Below are positions 43,495 through 52,065 of a DNA stretch of 64,000 nucleotides, piece after piece. The stretch comes from Oscillospiraceae bacterium. GTDB lineage: Bacteria > Bacillota > Clostridia > Oscillospirales > Oscillospiraceae. Where the stretch lies: assembly GCA_902795345.1 (NCBI GenBank), contig CADBKO010000004.1, positions 21,902 through 85,901 on the forward strand, in the 5' to 3' direction. The notes under the pieces are model-generated. The model had not been told where the DNA came from, made no database searches, and saw only the letters and a program-made list of their open reading frames with translations. Numbering within the stretch: position 1 is the first letter of the stretch; the number at the start of each line of letters is the position of its first letter. A program made the translations under genes and the position numbers.

Positions 43495-45708
43495 TTATCC
43501 CTCAGAAATCTCCGCGCCGCGCCACTTCATGCGGTGGCAGTACACGGCGCCGACCTCAAATTCATTTTCGCTGCCGCCTGCCTTGGGCCTGTACTGGACC
43601 CAGTAGGTGATGACGCTCTTTACCAGACTGGCCAGCAGCCAGCCGTCGTCGCCCAGCAGCTTGTCGCCGCCGGTCTCCGCGTTCCAGACGGTCTCCTGCA
43701 GATCGGCCATGCTGACCAGATTGCGCTCCATCTTTTGGCGCAGCTCCGGGGGAACGTCCAGCTCCAGCGCGTCCCAGGGGGCGGCAGCGGGGGTGAAGTC
43801 CATGTCCCACTCCTCCTTCATGAGCTCCTTTTTCAGCGTCAGGGCGTTGCGTCGCTTTTCCAGGATCGTGGGGATGTCCCCCTCCTCCGGCCCGAAGTAT
43901 TCCTCCAGGATGTGGCGGCATTCCTTGCCCCGGGATTTGAATACCTCCCGGCAGTTTATGCAGTAGACCAGATAGGGTTCCTCGGAACCCGCGGCGGCCT
44001 CCTCTCCGAAGCGCCGGAACAGCTCCGGATTGGGCACCTGGATGTGGCCGCCGAAGCCGCAGCAGCGGCTGCCGCCCCTGATCTCCTCCAGCTCCGTGCC
44101 CTCCTGCCGCGCCAGGTCCCGGACGCTGAGGCGAAGCTCGCTGTCCTCCCGGGCGGCGCAGGGGTCGAAAACGGCGGCCTTGGGGAAGCTCTTTTCCTTC
44201 GCTTCCAGGCCCGCTTCCGCCATCTTGCGGTAGAGGGAAAGGAGGGGGATCTCCGGCAGATACTGCCGGAATGTGCGCTCGCAGGTGGCGCAGGCAAAGA
44301 CCAGGGTGGGCTTGCCCAGGCTTTCCCAGGCCTTGCGCAGCTTGTCGATGTTGGCGTTCAGCCTATCCAGGTCCCCGGCCCAGAGGGCGGGCACCCCGCA
44401 GCAGCCCAGCATGAGGCCCGTATCCCCGGCGGTGGCCTTTTGCAGGAAGCGGTAGGCCTCCTTCACCAGCCGGGGGCTGGACATACCCAGGCGGCAGCCG
44501 GGGAAGAAAACATATTGACAGGTCTCCTTGCTCTTGGGGGCCAGGAAGACCGAGGCTTCGCCCGTGGAGAAATCCATCTCCCGCAGCCAGAAATCATGGA
44601 AGGCCTTGGGCCCCGTGCTGCGGCGGAAGCGGTCCGTGCGGGAGAGCATGAACATGGCCCCCAGGTTGGCATTCGTGGGGCAGACGGCGTTGCAGCGGCC
44701 GCAGTTCGTGCAGGAATAGGTCTGCCGCACCAGGCTCTGGGTGGCGATGGGAGGCGCGGCGGCGGAGTCGGCATAGGCCTCCCGGGCCAGGCCGTGGGGC
44801 TTTTTCCGGTAGTGCTGCAGCATGATGCAGTTGTCGATGCAGTCGGTGCAGTCGCATTTCAGGCATCTGGCCGCCTCCGCCTGGGCCCCCTCCTCCGTCC
44901 CGGTGTCGCAGGGGGAAGCGCTCTCAACCCCCTCGTGGCGCACATAGCGGTCGCAGTGGGCCGCGTGCTCGTGGGGAAGGATGGGCTCGGGCCGCCCGGT
45001 CATGAGATAGGCTTCGATCACCTTGCTGGCCTCCGGGCCCATGGCGATGCCTTCCATCATGGTCCAGCCCGCGCAGGGCCCCCCGGCGAAGTATTTGTCC
45101 CCTTCCAGGCGGAAGCCGCCCTCGCCGGTGGCGAAATACACCGCGTCGAAGGGCATGAGGTCCGCTTCCGTCACGGCCTTGCCGAAGACGAAATTGCAGA
45201 ATCCTTCCTTGACGGCGGAGAATTGCAGCTTGAAATCCTCCTCAAATTCCGGGAAACGGGGATCGTCCCGCAGGGAGCCGCCCCAGCCGGGCAGCCGGTC
45301 GAAGACGGTCACCACGTATTTTTTCAGTGCCAGGTTCAGGGCCGCGGAGAGGCCGCAGGCCCCCGCGCCCACCACGGCGATGGTCTGCTCATGGGGCGGC
45401 ACGTTGTAGCCCTCCGCCTTTTTCCGGGCGAAGCGGATGGCCGCTTTTTCCAGGCCGGGGATGTTGATGGCCCCGCCCAGGGCTTCCCTCTGGCAGTGCT
45501 CCCGGCAGGGGGCGGGGCAGAGGGCGGCGACCACGGCAGGGAAGACCACCGCGGTCTTGAGGGCTTTCCAGGCCGCGTTCCAGCGGCCCTTTTCGCATTT
45601 TTCCGCAAAGGAGCGGATGTCCAGGGCAAAGGGACAGGCGCAGGCGCAGGAAGCGGGCTCCCCGTTGAAGCAGGAGCCGGTGAATTGGGTAAAATCCGTC
45701 AGCTGCAT
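43495..45708 (-). CDS. Flavin-FeS oxidoreductase fused to HdrB/GlpC-like CCG domains
   Basis: The 737-residue protein opens with a GltD-like cysteine-rich cluster region (C13, C21-C25, C64-C72), then the FAD motif AVVGAGACGLSAAL (111-124). More Fe-S cysteines follow (CLKCDCTDCIDNC, 282-294; CTNCGRCNAVCPT, 333-345). Two CCG-type blocks as in heterodisulfide reductase and GlpC come next (FFPGC with LGCCG, 401-438; DPC with CCGFGG, 516-554). It ends with a C-rich stretch near 580. It looks like an electron-transfer module joining NAD(P)H, Fe-S and a thiol or disulfide. From memory NCBI calls the family 'pyridine nucleotide-disulfide oxidoreductase/dicluster-binding'. Confidence 0.82.
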   Translation of the reverse strand: MQLTDFTQFTGSCFNGEPASCACACPFALDIRSFAEKCEKGRWNAAWKALKTAVVFPAVVAALCPAPCREHCQREALGGAINIPGLEKAAIRFARKKAEGYNVPPHEQTIAVVGAGACGLSAALNLALKKYVVTVFDRLPGWGGSLRDDPRFPEFEEDFKLQFSAVKEGFCNFVFGKAVTEADLMPFDAVYFATGEGGFRLEGDKYFAGGPCAGWTMMEGIAMGPEASKVIEAYLMTGRPEPILPHEHAAHCDRYVRHEGVESASPCDTGTEEGAQAEAARCLKCDCTDCIDNCIMLQHYRKKPHGLAREAYADSAAAPPIATQSLVRQTYSCTNCGRCNAVCPTNANLGAMFMLSRTDRFRRSTGPKAFHDFWLREMDFSTGEASVFLAPKSKETCQYVFFPGCRLGMSSPRLVKEAYRFLQKATAGDTGLMLGCCGVPALWAGDLDRLNANIDKLRKAWESLGKPTLVFACATCERTFRQYLPEIPLLSLYRKMAEAGLEAKEKSFPKAAVFDPCAAREDSELRLSVRDLARQEGTELEEIRGGSRCCGFGGHIQVPNPELFRRFGEEAAAGSEEPYLVYCINCREVFKSRGKECRHILEEYFGPEEGDIPTILEKRRNALTLKKELMKEEWDMDFTPAAAPWDALELDVPPELRQKMERNLVSMADLQETVWNAETGGDKLLGDDGWLLASLVKSVITYWVQYRPKAGGSENEFEVGAVYCHRMKWRGAEISEG

Positions 45709-45744
45709 AGTACAGACCTCCCGATGGGGCGTGGTTTATTCTAT

Positions 45745-45773
45745 ATTTTATCACGATCGCCGCCTCTTTACAA
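45745..45773 (-). promoter_or_regulatory. Promoter of the redox cluster
   Basis: Minus strand TTGTAA (45768-45773), 17 nt, TAAAAT (45745-45750), 36 nt before the start codon. Confidence 0.6.
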
Positions 45774-45799
45774 TATGCGTGAGGGGAGGGCGGCCTGCA

Positions 45800-45832
45800 A
45801 AAATGGCCGGAGCCCCTCGCTCCGGCCATTTT
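45800..45832 (-). terminator. Terminator of yerC
   Basis: AAAATGGCCGGAGC/GCTCCGGCCATTTT stem followed by TTTTTG on the minus strand. Confidence 0.85.
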
Positions 45833-45841
45833 CCGAATGTT

Positions 45842-46141
45842 TTACTCTTTTTTCTCCGTTTCTTCCAGCCGTTCCAGGACCAGGGGATAACCCCCCGCCC
45901 CGTGCTGGAGGCAGCGGTTGACGCGGCTGATGGTGGCGCTGCTGGCCCCGGACAGCCGTCCGACCTCGTTATACACCAGGCCCTGGCGCAGCAGCCGGGC
46001 CACATGGAAGCGCTGGGACATGGCCTGCATCTCCGTGATGGTGCAGAGGTCCTCGAAAAAGCGGTAACACTCTTCCCGGTCCTTCAGGGCCAGGATCGCG
46101 TCGAACAGTTTGTCGGCAGCCTCGGAATGAAGATCGGACAT
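45842..46141 (-). CDS. yerC: YerC/YecD family TrpR-like repressor (candidate histidine regulator)
   Basis: The 99-residue all-helical protein matches the YerC/YecD branch of the TrpR superfamily: LHSEAADKLFDAILALKDREECYRFFEDLCTITEMQAMSQRFHVARLLRQGLVYNEV. The helix-turn-helix is SGASSATISRVNRCLQHG, and the length is usual. As I recall, regulon reconstructions in Firmicutes assign histidine control to members of this family. Here the palindrome over its own -10 box recurs in the his operon promoter, supporting autoregulation and his repression. It is monocistronic, with its own promoter and terminator. Confidence 0.9.
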   Translation of the reverse strand: MSDLHSEAADKLFDAILALKDREECYRFFEDLCTITEMQAMSQRFHVARLLRQGLVYNEVGRLSGASSATISRVNRCLQHGAGGYPLVLERLEETEKKE

Positions 46142-46161
46142 GGGTATTCCCTCGATTCAAT

Positions 46162-46206
46162 AGGATAATGTGCTATCATGATAGCATCGAAAACCGGAAT
46201 TGTCAA
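46162..46206 (-). promoter_or_regulatory. yerC promoter and operator
   Basis: Minus strand TTGACA (46201-46206), 17 nt, TATCAT (46178-46183). The perfect 16-bp palindrome TGCTATCATGATAGCA (46171-46186) covers the -10 box, and GATAATGTGCTATCATG (46164-46180, plus strand) matches the his operator. Confidence 0.8.
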
Positions 46207-46226
46207 CCGTTGGAAAGAGAAAGAAT

Positions 46227-46250
46227 CAGGCCCGGGCTGCCACGGGCCTG
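46227..46250 (-). terminator. Terminator after the bicupin gene
   Basis: CAGGCCCG/CGGGCCTG stem, followed on the minus strand by ATTCTTTCTCTTTCC. Confidence 0.65.
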
Positions 46251-46261
46251 AACCATACTGT

Positions 46262-47116
46262 TCAATCGAAGGTTGAATTGACGTCCTTATTGTAATCTCC
46301 GCTGTTGCCGCCGGAGAAGTGGAGGATGTCCTTTTCCAGCTCGTGGACCAGCAGGGGGCTGTGCTTCACCTTCCGGGGCACGAAGACCAGGGTGCTCTTC
46401 CGGGTGTGGATCTGCTCCCCGCCGATGAGGAAGCTCACGTCCCCGTTCAGCTCCTCCGGGTGCTCCGGGTTGCTGCCGATGAAGGCGATGAACTCGTCCA
46501 GGTCGTCGTGGGTGTGCTCCTCGGGGCCGGTGTCGTTGGTGGTGTGGAACCAGACGGACTCCGTATAGGGCGCGCCGGGCAGCTTCTTGGAGTCGATCCA
46601 CAGCAGGAAGGTGAGGAAGCCCTCCGGCGCGTCGGGGATGCGCCCGTCCACGGGGGCGTATTTCGTCACCCGATAGCCCGCGTACTTCCCGGCGGGGGCC
46701 GCGGCTTCGGCCTTTTCCGAACGGTAGAAGGAGGCGTTCACATGCATGATGTAGTGGAGCATGGGCCTTTTCAGCCCCGTCACGGCCCGGATGTTATGGG
46801 CGCAGCCCTTGGGGACAAAGACGAAGCTGGTCTCGCTGAAAACCAGGTGATCGTTCTCGATCTGGAAATCCACGGTGGCGAAAAGATCCTCATAGTGCGC
46901 CGGGTCGCCCCCCACGAACATGTGCAGCTCGTCGGAATCGTGCTTGACGAGCCCCTCGGTAGCGAGGTCGGCGGCGATCCATTCCACGCAGCCGAAGATG
47001 CTGCCCGGCACCACGCTTCCGTCCAGGCAGACGGCGGGGCGCAGGGCCTCCTGGGGGGTGCAGGGGAACAGGGGCTTGGGGCAGCTGCCGCCCCGGGCGA
47101 AATAGCTCTCGTACAT
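46262..47116 (-). CDS. Bicupin protein
   Basis: The 284-residue protein has two cupin-like halves. The first has VKHDSDELHMFVGGDPAHYEDL and VFVPKGCAHNIRAV; the second has EEHTHDDLDEFIAFIGSNPEHPEEL and VFVPRKVKHSPLL. The second half resembles the single cupin at 26273-26794. The function is unknown; a sugar- or acid-binding role is only a guess. It starts 38 nt after livF with no terminator between, so it may be the last gene of the liv operon. Confidence 0.72.
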   Translation of the reverse strand: MYESYFARGGSCPKPLFPCTPQEALRPAVCLDGSVVPGSIFGCVEWIAADLATEGLVKHDSDELHMFVGGDPAHYEDLFATVDFQIENDHLVFSETSFVFVPKGCAHNIRAVTGLKRPMLHYIMHVNASFYRSEKAEAAAPAGKYAGYRVTKYAPVDGRIPDAPEGFLTFLLWIDSKKLPGAPYTESVWFHTTNDTGPEEHTHDDLDEFIAFIGSNPEHPEELNGDVSFLIGGEQIHTRKSTLVFVPRKVKHSPLLVHELEKDILHFSGGNSGDYNKDVNSTFD

Positions 47117-47154
47117 GATCTTGCCCTCCTATGATCTCCGGCTCGCAGCCGGGT

Positions 47155-47874
47155 TCAGCTTCCCAGATATGCTTTCCTCACGCTGTCGTTGGCCAGCAGC
47201 TCCTTGCCGGGACCCGTCAGGACTACCCGGCCCGTCTCCAGCACATAGCCCCTGTCCGCGATGGACAGGGCCATGCGGGCATTCTGCTCCACCAGCAGGA
47301 CGGTGACGCCGCTGCGGTGGATCTCCTGGATGATGGAAAAGACCTGCTCCACCAGAATGGGGGCCAGGCCCATGCTGGGCTCGTCCAGCATGAGGAGGCT
47401 GGGGCGGGAGACCAGGGCCCTGCCGATGGCCAGCATCTGCTGTTCGCCGCCGGAAAGGGTGCCCGCCACCTGCCGCCGCCTTTCCTTCAGGCGGGGGAAG
47501 CGGTCATAGACCCCGGCGATGGCGTCGTCCAGCTCCCGTCCGGGGCGGGTGTAAGCCCCCATCTCCAGGTTTTCCTCCACGGTGAGCTTGCTGAAGATGC
47601 GCCGTCCCTCCGGCACATGGATGATGCCCTTGCGCACGATGGCGTGGGGGGCCATGCCGGAGATGCTCTCTCCCTTGAAGGTGAGGCTGCCGGTCTTGGA
47701 GCGCAGCAGTCCGCTTATGGTGTTCAGCGTGGTGGATTTGCCCGCGCCGTTGGCGCCGATGAGGGTGACGATCTCCCCCTTGTTGACGGTGAAGGACACG
47801 CCCTGGATGGCGTGGATGCTGCCGTAATAGACGTTCAGGTCCTCGGCCTGGAGCATCAGTTCGCTTTCAGCCAT
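47155..47874 (-). CDS. livF: Branched-chain amino acid ABC transporter ATPase LivF
   Basis: The 239-residue ATPase has Walker A GANGAGKSTT, the signature LSGGEQQMLAIGRAL and Walker B LLMLDEPSMGLAP, with the LivF-type opening LNVYYGSIHAIQGVSF. It powers uptake together with LivG on the inner face of the membrane. The ATG at 47874 follows GGAGGTG, 3 nt after the livG stop. Confidence 0.94.
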   Translation of the reverse strand: MAESELMLQAEDLNVYYGSIHAIQGVSFTVNKGEIVTLIGANGAGKSTTLNTISGLLRSKTGSLTFKGESISGMAPHAIVRKGIIHVPEGRRIFSKLTVEENLEMGAYTRPGRELDDAIAGVYDRFPRLKERRRQVAGTLSGGEQQMLAIGRALVSRPSLLMLDEPSMGLAPILVEQVFSIIQEIHRSGVTVLLVEQNARMALSIADRGYVLETGRVVLTGPGKELLANDSVRKAYLGS

Positions 47875-47877
47875 GTC

Positions 47878-48711
47878 TTACACCTCCTGCTGCTTGCCCA
47901 GATAGGCTTCGATCACGGCGGGGTCGTTGCGGATCTGTTCCGGCGTGCCCTTGGCGATGATCTGGCCGAAATTCAGCACGGCGATGCCCTCGCAGATGCC
48001 CATGACCAGGCTCATATCGTGCTCGATGAGCAGCACCGCGATCTGGAAGGTGTCCCGGATGCGGCGGATATTCTCCATGAGCTCCGCCGTCTCCGAGGGG
48101 TTCATGCCCGCGGCGGGCTCGTCCAGCAGGAGAATGGAGGGATTGGTAGCCAGGGCCCGGAGGATCTCCAGCCGCCGCTGGGCCCCGTAGGGCAGGCTGC
48201 CGGCGGGGGTGTCCGCCGTGTCCTCCATGTGGAAGATGCCCAGCAGCTCCATGGCCCGCTTCCGCGCGATCTGCTCCCCCCGCCAGAAGCGGGGGAGGCG
48301 GAGAATGGCCTCCGGCAGGGTGTAGTCCATCTCGTGATGGAGCCCCACCAGGATGTTGTCGATGACGCTCATATCCTTGAACAGCCGGATATTCTGGAAG
48401 GTGCGGGCGATACCCATGCGGCAGAGCTGGGCGGTGGATTTTCCGGCGGTGCTGACCCCGTCCAGAAGGATGTTGCCCCGGGTGGGCTTGTAGACGTTGG
48501 TGAGCAGGTTGAAGACCGTGGTCTTTCCCGCGCCGTTGGGACCGATGAGGCCGGTGATCTCCGTCCGCCCGATGGTGATCTCAAATTCGTTGACGGCGGT
48601 GAGGCCGCCGAAGTCGATGCCCAGGTGGTGGGTCTCCAGCACCGGGGTCTTGTCCAGGTCCCGCTCCGGGACGAAGCCCTTGGGACCCAGGGCGTGCAGC
48701 TGTTCACTCAT
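47878..48711 (-). CDS. livG: Branched-chain amino acid ABC transporter ATPase LivG
   Basis: The 277-residue ATPase has Walker A GPNGAGKTTVFNLLT, the degenerate signature PYGAQRRLEILRALA and Walker B ILLLDEPAAGMNP, all usual for LivG, plus the C-terminal LivG extension EAYLGKQQEV. It carries an extra N-terminal stretch of about 25 residues. The start overlaps livM by 8 nt and follows AAGGAGG. Confidence 0.94.
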   Translation of the reverse strand: MSEQLHALGPKGFVPERDLDKTPVLETHHLGIDFGGLTAVNEFEITIGRTEITGLIGPNGAGKTTVFNLLTNVYKPTRGNILLDGVSTAGKSTAQLCRMGIARTFQNIRLFKDMSVIDNILVGLHHEMDYTLPEAILRLPRFWRGEQIARKRAMELLGIFHMEDTADTPAGSLPYGAQRRLEILRALATNPSILLLDEPAAGMNPSETAELMENIRRIRDTFQIAVLLIEHDMSLVMGICEGIAVLNFGQIIAKGTPEQIRNDPAVIEAYLGKQQEV

Positions 48712-49717
48712 GAGCCTTGTCCTCCTTTTTCCGGGATTTGAACAGTTCCCCGCAGAGCAGCCGCTGGATGAAGCGGGACACGGAGATGTCCTTCGTGCCC
48801 ATCAGGCCGGAGGGCTTGAAGATCATGACCACGATCAGCAGCAGGGAATAGATCACCATGCGGTAGCTGCTGAGGGCCTGCATGAGGCTGGGCAGGGCGG
48901 TCAGCACCGTGGCGGCGATCACCGAGCCGGTCATGGAGCCCATGCCGCCCAGCACCACCATGACCAGGATGTTGATGGAGGCCATGAAGTCGAAGCTCTT
49001 GGGGAAGAGGCTGCCCTGGAAGCCCGCGTACACCGCCCCGGCCACGCCGGCCAGGAAAGCGGAGAGGGCGAAGGCAAAGACCTTGTAATAGGTCAGGTTG
49101 ATGCCGCAGCTCTCGGCGGCGATCTCGTTGCCCCGGATGGAGAGGATGGCCCGCCCGTGGCGGGAATGGATCACGTTATGGGTGATGAAGATGGCGGCCG
49201 CGAGGCAGGCGAAGGTGAGCAGGAAGCTGGAATGTTTGGGCACATTCAGAAGCCCGGGGGTGCCGCCGGTGATGCCGTCCAGATTGATGATGGCGATGCG
49301 GATGATCTCTCCGAAGCCCAGGGTGATGATGGCCAGATAGTCCCCCTTGAGGCGCAGGGCGGGGATGCCGATGATGATGCCGAAGACCGCGGCGGCCAGC
49401 CCGGCGACGATCAGGCCGAAAACGATGGTGAGCCCGGCGGGCCAGGATACCGTGGCCTTCCAGAACAGGGCCCCCACATAGGCGCCCACCGCCATGAAGC
49501 CCGCGTGGCCCAGGGGCAGCTGACCCAGATAGCCGGTGCAGATGTTCAGGGAAACGGCCAGGATGCTGTAAATGCCGCACTGGATCAGCACGGCCTTGCT
49601 GGCCCGGTTCAGCAGGCCGCTGTTGTACAGCATGGTGCCGCCCACCAGCAGGACCGCAACCAGGATGGCGTTGATGAGGTATTTGGAAGGTGTGCTCAAT
49701 TGGATGCGTTTCTTCAT
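48704..49717 (-). CDS. livM: Branched-chain amino acid ABC transporter permease LivM
   Basis: The 337-residue membrane protein has about nine spans and the LivM pattern: CTGYLGQLPLGHAGFMAVGAYVGA near the start, LRLKGDYLAIITLGFGEIIRI in the middle and AFLAGVAGAVYAG with GGMGSMTGSVIAA late. It forms the channel with LivH. It starts 8 nt after livH, following GAGGTG. Confidence 0.94.
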   Translation of the reverse strand: MKKRIQLSTPSKYLINAILVAVLLVGGTMLYNSGLLNRASKAVLIQCGIYSILAVSLNICTGYLGQLPLGHAGFMAVGAYVGALFWKATVSWPAGLTIVFGLIVAGLAAAVFGIIIGIPALRLKGDYLAIITLGFGEIIRIAIINLDGITGGTPGLLNVPKHSSFLLTFACLAAAIFITHNVIHSRHGRAILSIRGNEIAAESCGINLTYYKVFAFALSAFLAGVAGAVYAGFQGSLFPKSFDFMASINILVMVVLGGMGSMTGSVIAATVLTALPSLMQALSSYRMVIYSLLLIVVMIFKPSGLMGTKDISVSRFIQRLLCGELFKSRKKEDKAHE

Positions 49718-49725
49718 GTCACACC

Positions 49726-50604
49726 TCAGACTTTCTCTCTCATGGTCCGGCCCAGGAAACCGGTGGGCTTGACCAGTAGCACGATGATCAGGATCACATA
49801 GACCACCGCGTCCGCCCAGGTGGTATAGCCCAGGGCGTTGACGATGACCTCTGCCATGCCGATGGCCAGTCCTCCCAGCATGGCCCCGGGGATGGAGCCG
49901 ATGCCGCCCAGGACGGCGGCCACGAAGGCCTTCATGCCCAGGAGGTAGCCCGTGGTGGGCTTCACCTGGGGGTACTTGCAGCAGTAGAGGATGGCGCCGA
50001 TGCCGGCCAGGATGGCGCCGATGGCGAAGGTAAAGGTGATGGTGCGGTTGACGTTGATGCCCATGAGCTGGGCGGCCCCCATGTCCTCGGACACGGCCCG
50101 CATCGCCTTGCCCATCTTCGTGCGGTTCACCAGCACCGTCAGCAGGGCCATGCTCACGATGGCCACCGCCAGGGTCACCAGGGTGGTGAGGGAGATGTTC
50201 AGGCTCCCCAGGCTGAAGCTGACCGTGGGGATGATGGCCGTGTTGGGGAAGCTGCGGGGATTGGCGGAAAGCAGCAGCTGGGCCACGTTCTCCAGGAAGA
50301 AGGAAACGCCGATGGCCGTGATCAGCAGGGAAATGCGGGGCGCTTTCCGCAGGGGGGCATAAGCCGCCTTCTCGATGACGCAGGCCAGCACCATGCAGCC
50401 CACGATGGCGGCGACGATGGCCAGGGCGGGGTGGATGCCCGCCCCGATGATGAGCAGGGCGATATAGCCGCCCACCATGATGATGTCCCCATGGGCGAAG
50501 TTCAGCAGCATGATGATGCCGTAGACCATGCTGTATCCCAGGGCGATCAGGGAATAGATGCTCCCGAGCTGCAGCCCGTTGATGAGCTGCTGGAGTACGA
50601 TCAT
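49726..50604 (-). CDS. livH: Branched-chain amino acid ABC transporter permease LivH
   Basis: The 292-residue permease shows LINGLQLGSIYSLIALGYSMVYGIIMLLNFAHGDIIMVGGY at the start and AFVAAVLGGIGSIPGAMLGGLAIG later, both LivH hallmarks. The ATG at 50604 (MIVLQQL) begins at the first membrane span; a longer frame reaching 50661 adds only hydrophilic, unrelated residues. It follows the binding-protein gene by 110 nt. Confidence 0.93.
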   Translation of the reverse strand: MIVLQQLINGLQLGSIYSLIALGYSMVYGIIMLLNFAHGDIIMVGGYIALLIIGAGIHPALAIVAAIVGCMVLACVIEKAAYAPLRKAPRISLLITAIGVSFFLENVAQLLLSANPRSFPNTAIIPTVSFSLGSLNISLTTLVTLAVAIVSMALLTVLVNRTKMGKAMRAVSEDMGAAQLMGINVNRTITFTFAIGAILAGIGAILYCCKYPQVKPTTGYLLGMKAFVAAVLGGIGSIPGAMLGGLAIGMAEVIVNALGYTTWADAVVYVILIIVLLVKPTGFLGRTMREKV

Positions 50605-50714
50605 AAGGAAAACCCCTTCGTTCCGTCTAGCCTTTTCCGGCAGGAGCGGGCCGAAGCCCACCCCTGCCGGAAAGACTTACTTAGTATATAGTATAAAGGG
50701 AAATGCGGAGGCAA

Positions 50715-51947
50715 TCAATAGCTGCCCCAGAATTTCTCCTCGCCGCCCACGATATTGATGATGGCGGCGGTCTTCTGGGGGTCGTTGTGGTCGTCGTAGC
50801 TCACATGGCCGGTGACGTAGTCGCTGTCGGTGGCCTTCATGGCGGCGATGATCTCCGCCTTGTATTCGTCGGAGCCGTAGGTCTTGCCGGAGGCTTCCGC
50901 CTTGGCGATGGCGTCGCAGAGGATCCAGGCGGCGTCATAGCCCTGGGCGTCGAACATATTGGGGGTCGCGCCGTTGTAGGCGGCGGCGTAGTCGCTGAGG
51001 AACTTCTGCACCAGGGCGCCGGTGTCGGCGGCGGAGTAGCCGGAGCAGTAGTATGCGCCTTCCACCAGGGCGGTGTCGGTCACGGCGTCCAGCACGCTGC
51101 TCCAGCCGTCCACACCCAGCATCGTGGCCTTCAGGCCCGCGTCGGCGGCCTGGGAAGCCACCAGGGCCACGTCGTTGTAGTAGATGGGCAGGAAGAGCAC
51201 GTCGGGGTTCTTGGCGGCGATGTTGGTCAGCTGGCCGGAGAAATCCACGGCGCCGGAGGCATAGCTCTCCACGGCCACCAGCTCCAGGCCCAGCTCGTTG
51301 GCCTTGGAGACGAAGTATTCATACACGCCGGTGGAATAGGTGTCGCCGTTGTCATAGAGGACGGCGGCGGTCTTGGCCTTCAGCACGTCGTAGGCGAAGC
51401 GGGCCATGGTCTCGCCCTGGAAGGGGTCGATGAAGCAGGAGCGGAACATGTTGGTGTAGACGGTATTGGTGTCCGCGTTGTAGGTGATGCTGGTGGCGGT
51501 GGCGGAGGCGGTGATCATGGGGGTCCCGTCGGGATAGGCTTCCGCAACGACGGCGGTGCAGGGGCCGGTGGTCACGTCGCCCACGATGGCCACGACGCCG
51601 CTGTCCAGCAGGGAGTTGTAGCCGGTGATGGCCTTGGTGGCGTCGCCTTCCTCGTCATAGGAAACGAGGTCGATCTGCCGACCATTGATGCCGCCGGCAG
51701 CGTTCAGCTGGTCCACATAGAGCTTCACGCCGTTCTGCACGGCGATGCCGTACTGGGCGACGCCGCCGGTCAGGGGACCCAGGTAGCCGATCTTGATGGG
51801 CGTGGTGTTGGCCGTGGGGGCCTCGGTGGCGCCGCCGGGGGCAGGCGCCGCCGTGGGCGCAGTGCTGCCGCCCTTGTTGCCGGAGCAGGCAGCCAGCAGG
51901 CCCAGGCACAGGACCAGCGCCAAAACAAGAGCCAGAGTTTTCTTCAT
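50715..51947 (-). CDS. livJ: Branched-chain amino acid ABC transporter binding lipoprotein
   Basis: The 410-residue lipoprotein starts MKKTLALVLALVLCLGLLAACSG, with the lipid cysteine at about residue 21, then a Gly/Ala/Pro/Thr linker. The type I periplasmic-binding fold IKIGYLGPLTGGVAQYGIAVQNGVKLYVDQLNAAGGINGRQIDLV follows, typical of LivJ/LivK. It captures the substrate outside the cell for LivHMGF. The ATG at 51947 follows AAAGGAGAG. The exact ligand (Leu/Ile/Val or another amide) is not certain. Confidence 0.9.
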   Translation of the reverse strand: MKKTLALVLALVLCLGLLAACSGNKGGSTAPTAAPAPGGATEAPTANTTPIKIGYLGPLTGGVAQYGIAVQNGVKLYVDQLNAAGGINGRQIDLVSYDEEGDATKAITGYNSLLDSGVVAIVGDVTTGPCTAVVAEAYPDGTPMITASATATSITYNADTNTVYTNMFRSCFIDPFQGETMARFAYDVLKAKTAAVLYDNGDTYSTGVYEYFVSKANELGLELVAVESYASGAVDFSGQLTNIAAKNPDVLFLPIYYNDVALVASQAADAGLKATMLGVDGWSSVLDAVTDTALVEGAYYCSGYSAADTGALVQKFLSDYAAAYNGATPNMFDAQGYDAAWILCDAIAKAEASGKTYGSDEYKAEIIAAMKATDSDYVTGHVSYDDHNDPQKTAAIINIVGGEEKFWGSY

Positions 51948-51992
51948 GGGAAATCTCTCCTTTTTCAAACGGTATATGATACAAACAAAACG

Positions 51993-52054
51993 GCCCCGAC
52001 CGTCCAGCCGGGGCGATTTGTCATATCCGCGGTTCATGGAGCTTTGCTCCCCGG
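51993..52054 (-). promoter_or_regulatory. Possible attenuator in the liv leader
   Basis: On the minus strand GCCCCG and CGGGGC (52009-52014 and 51993-51998) form a stem followed by CGTTTTGTTTG, terminator-like. Upstream, CCGGGG (52049-52054) could pair with CCCCGG of the first arm, and GGAGC/GCTCC (52038-52050) is a small hairpin. The arms could therefore exclude each other. No clear Leu/Ile/Val-rich leader peptide is present. Confidence 0.4.
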
Positions 52055-52065
52055 AAATTGCCGCA

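Noticed and set aside
46262..47116. Bicupin as a known isomerase such as phosphomannose isomerase
   Set aside because: The usual PMI or KdgF signature residues could not be matched, so no enzyme name is given.
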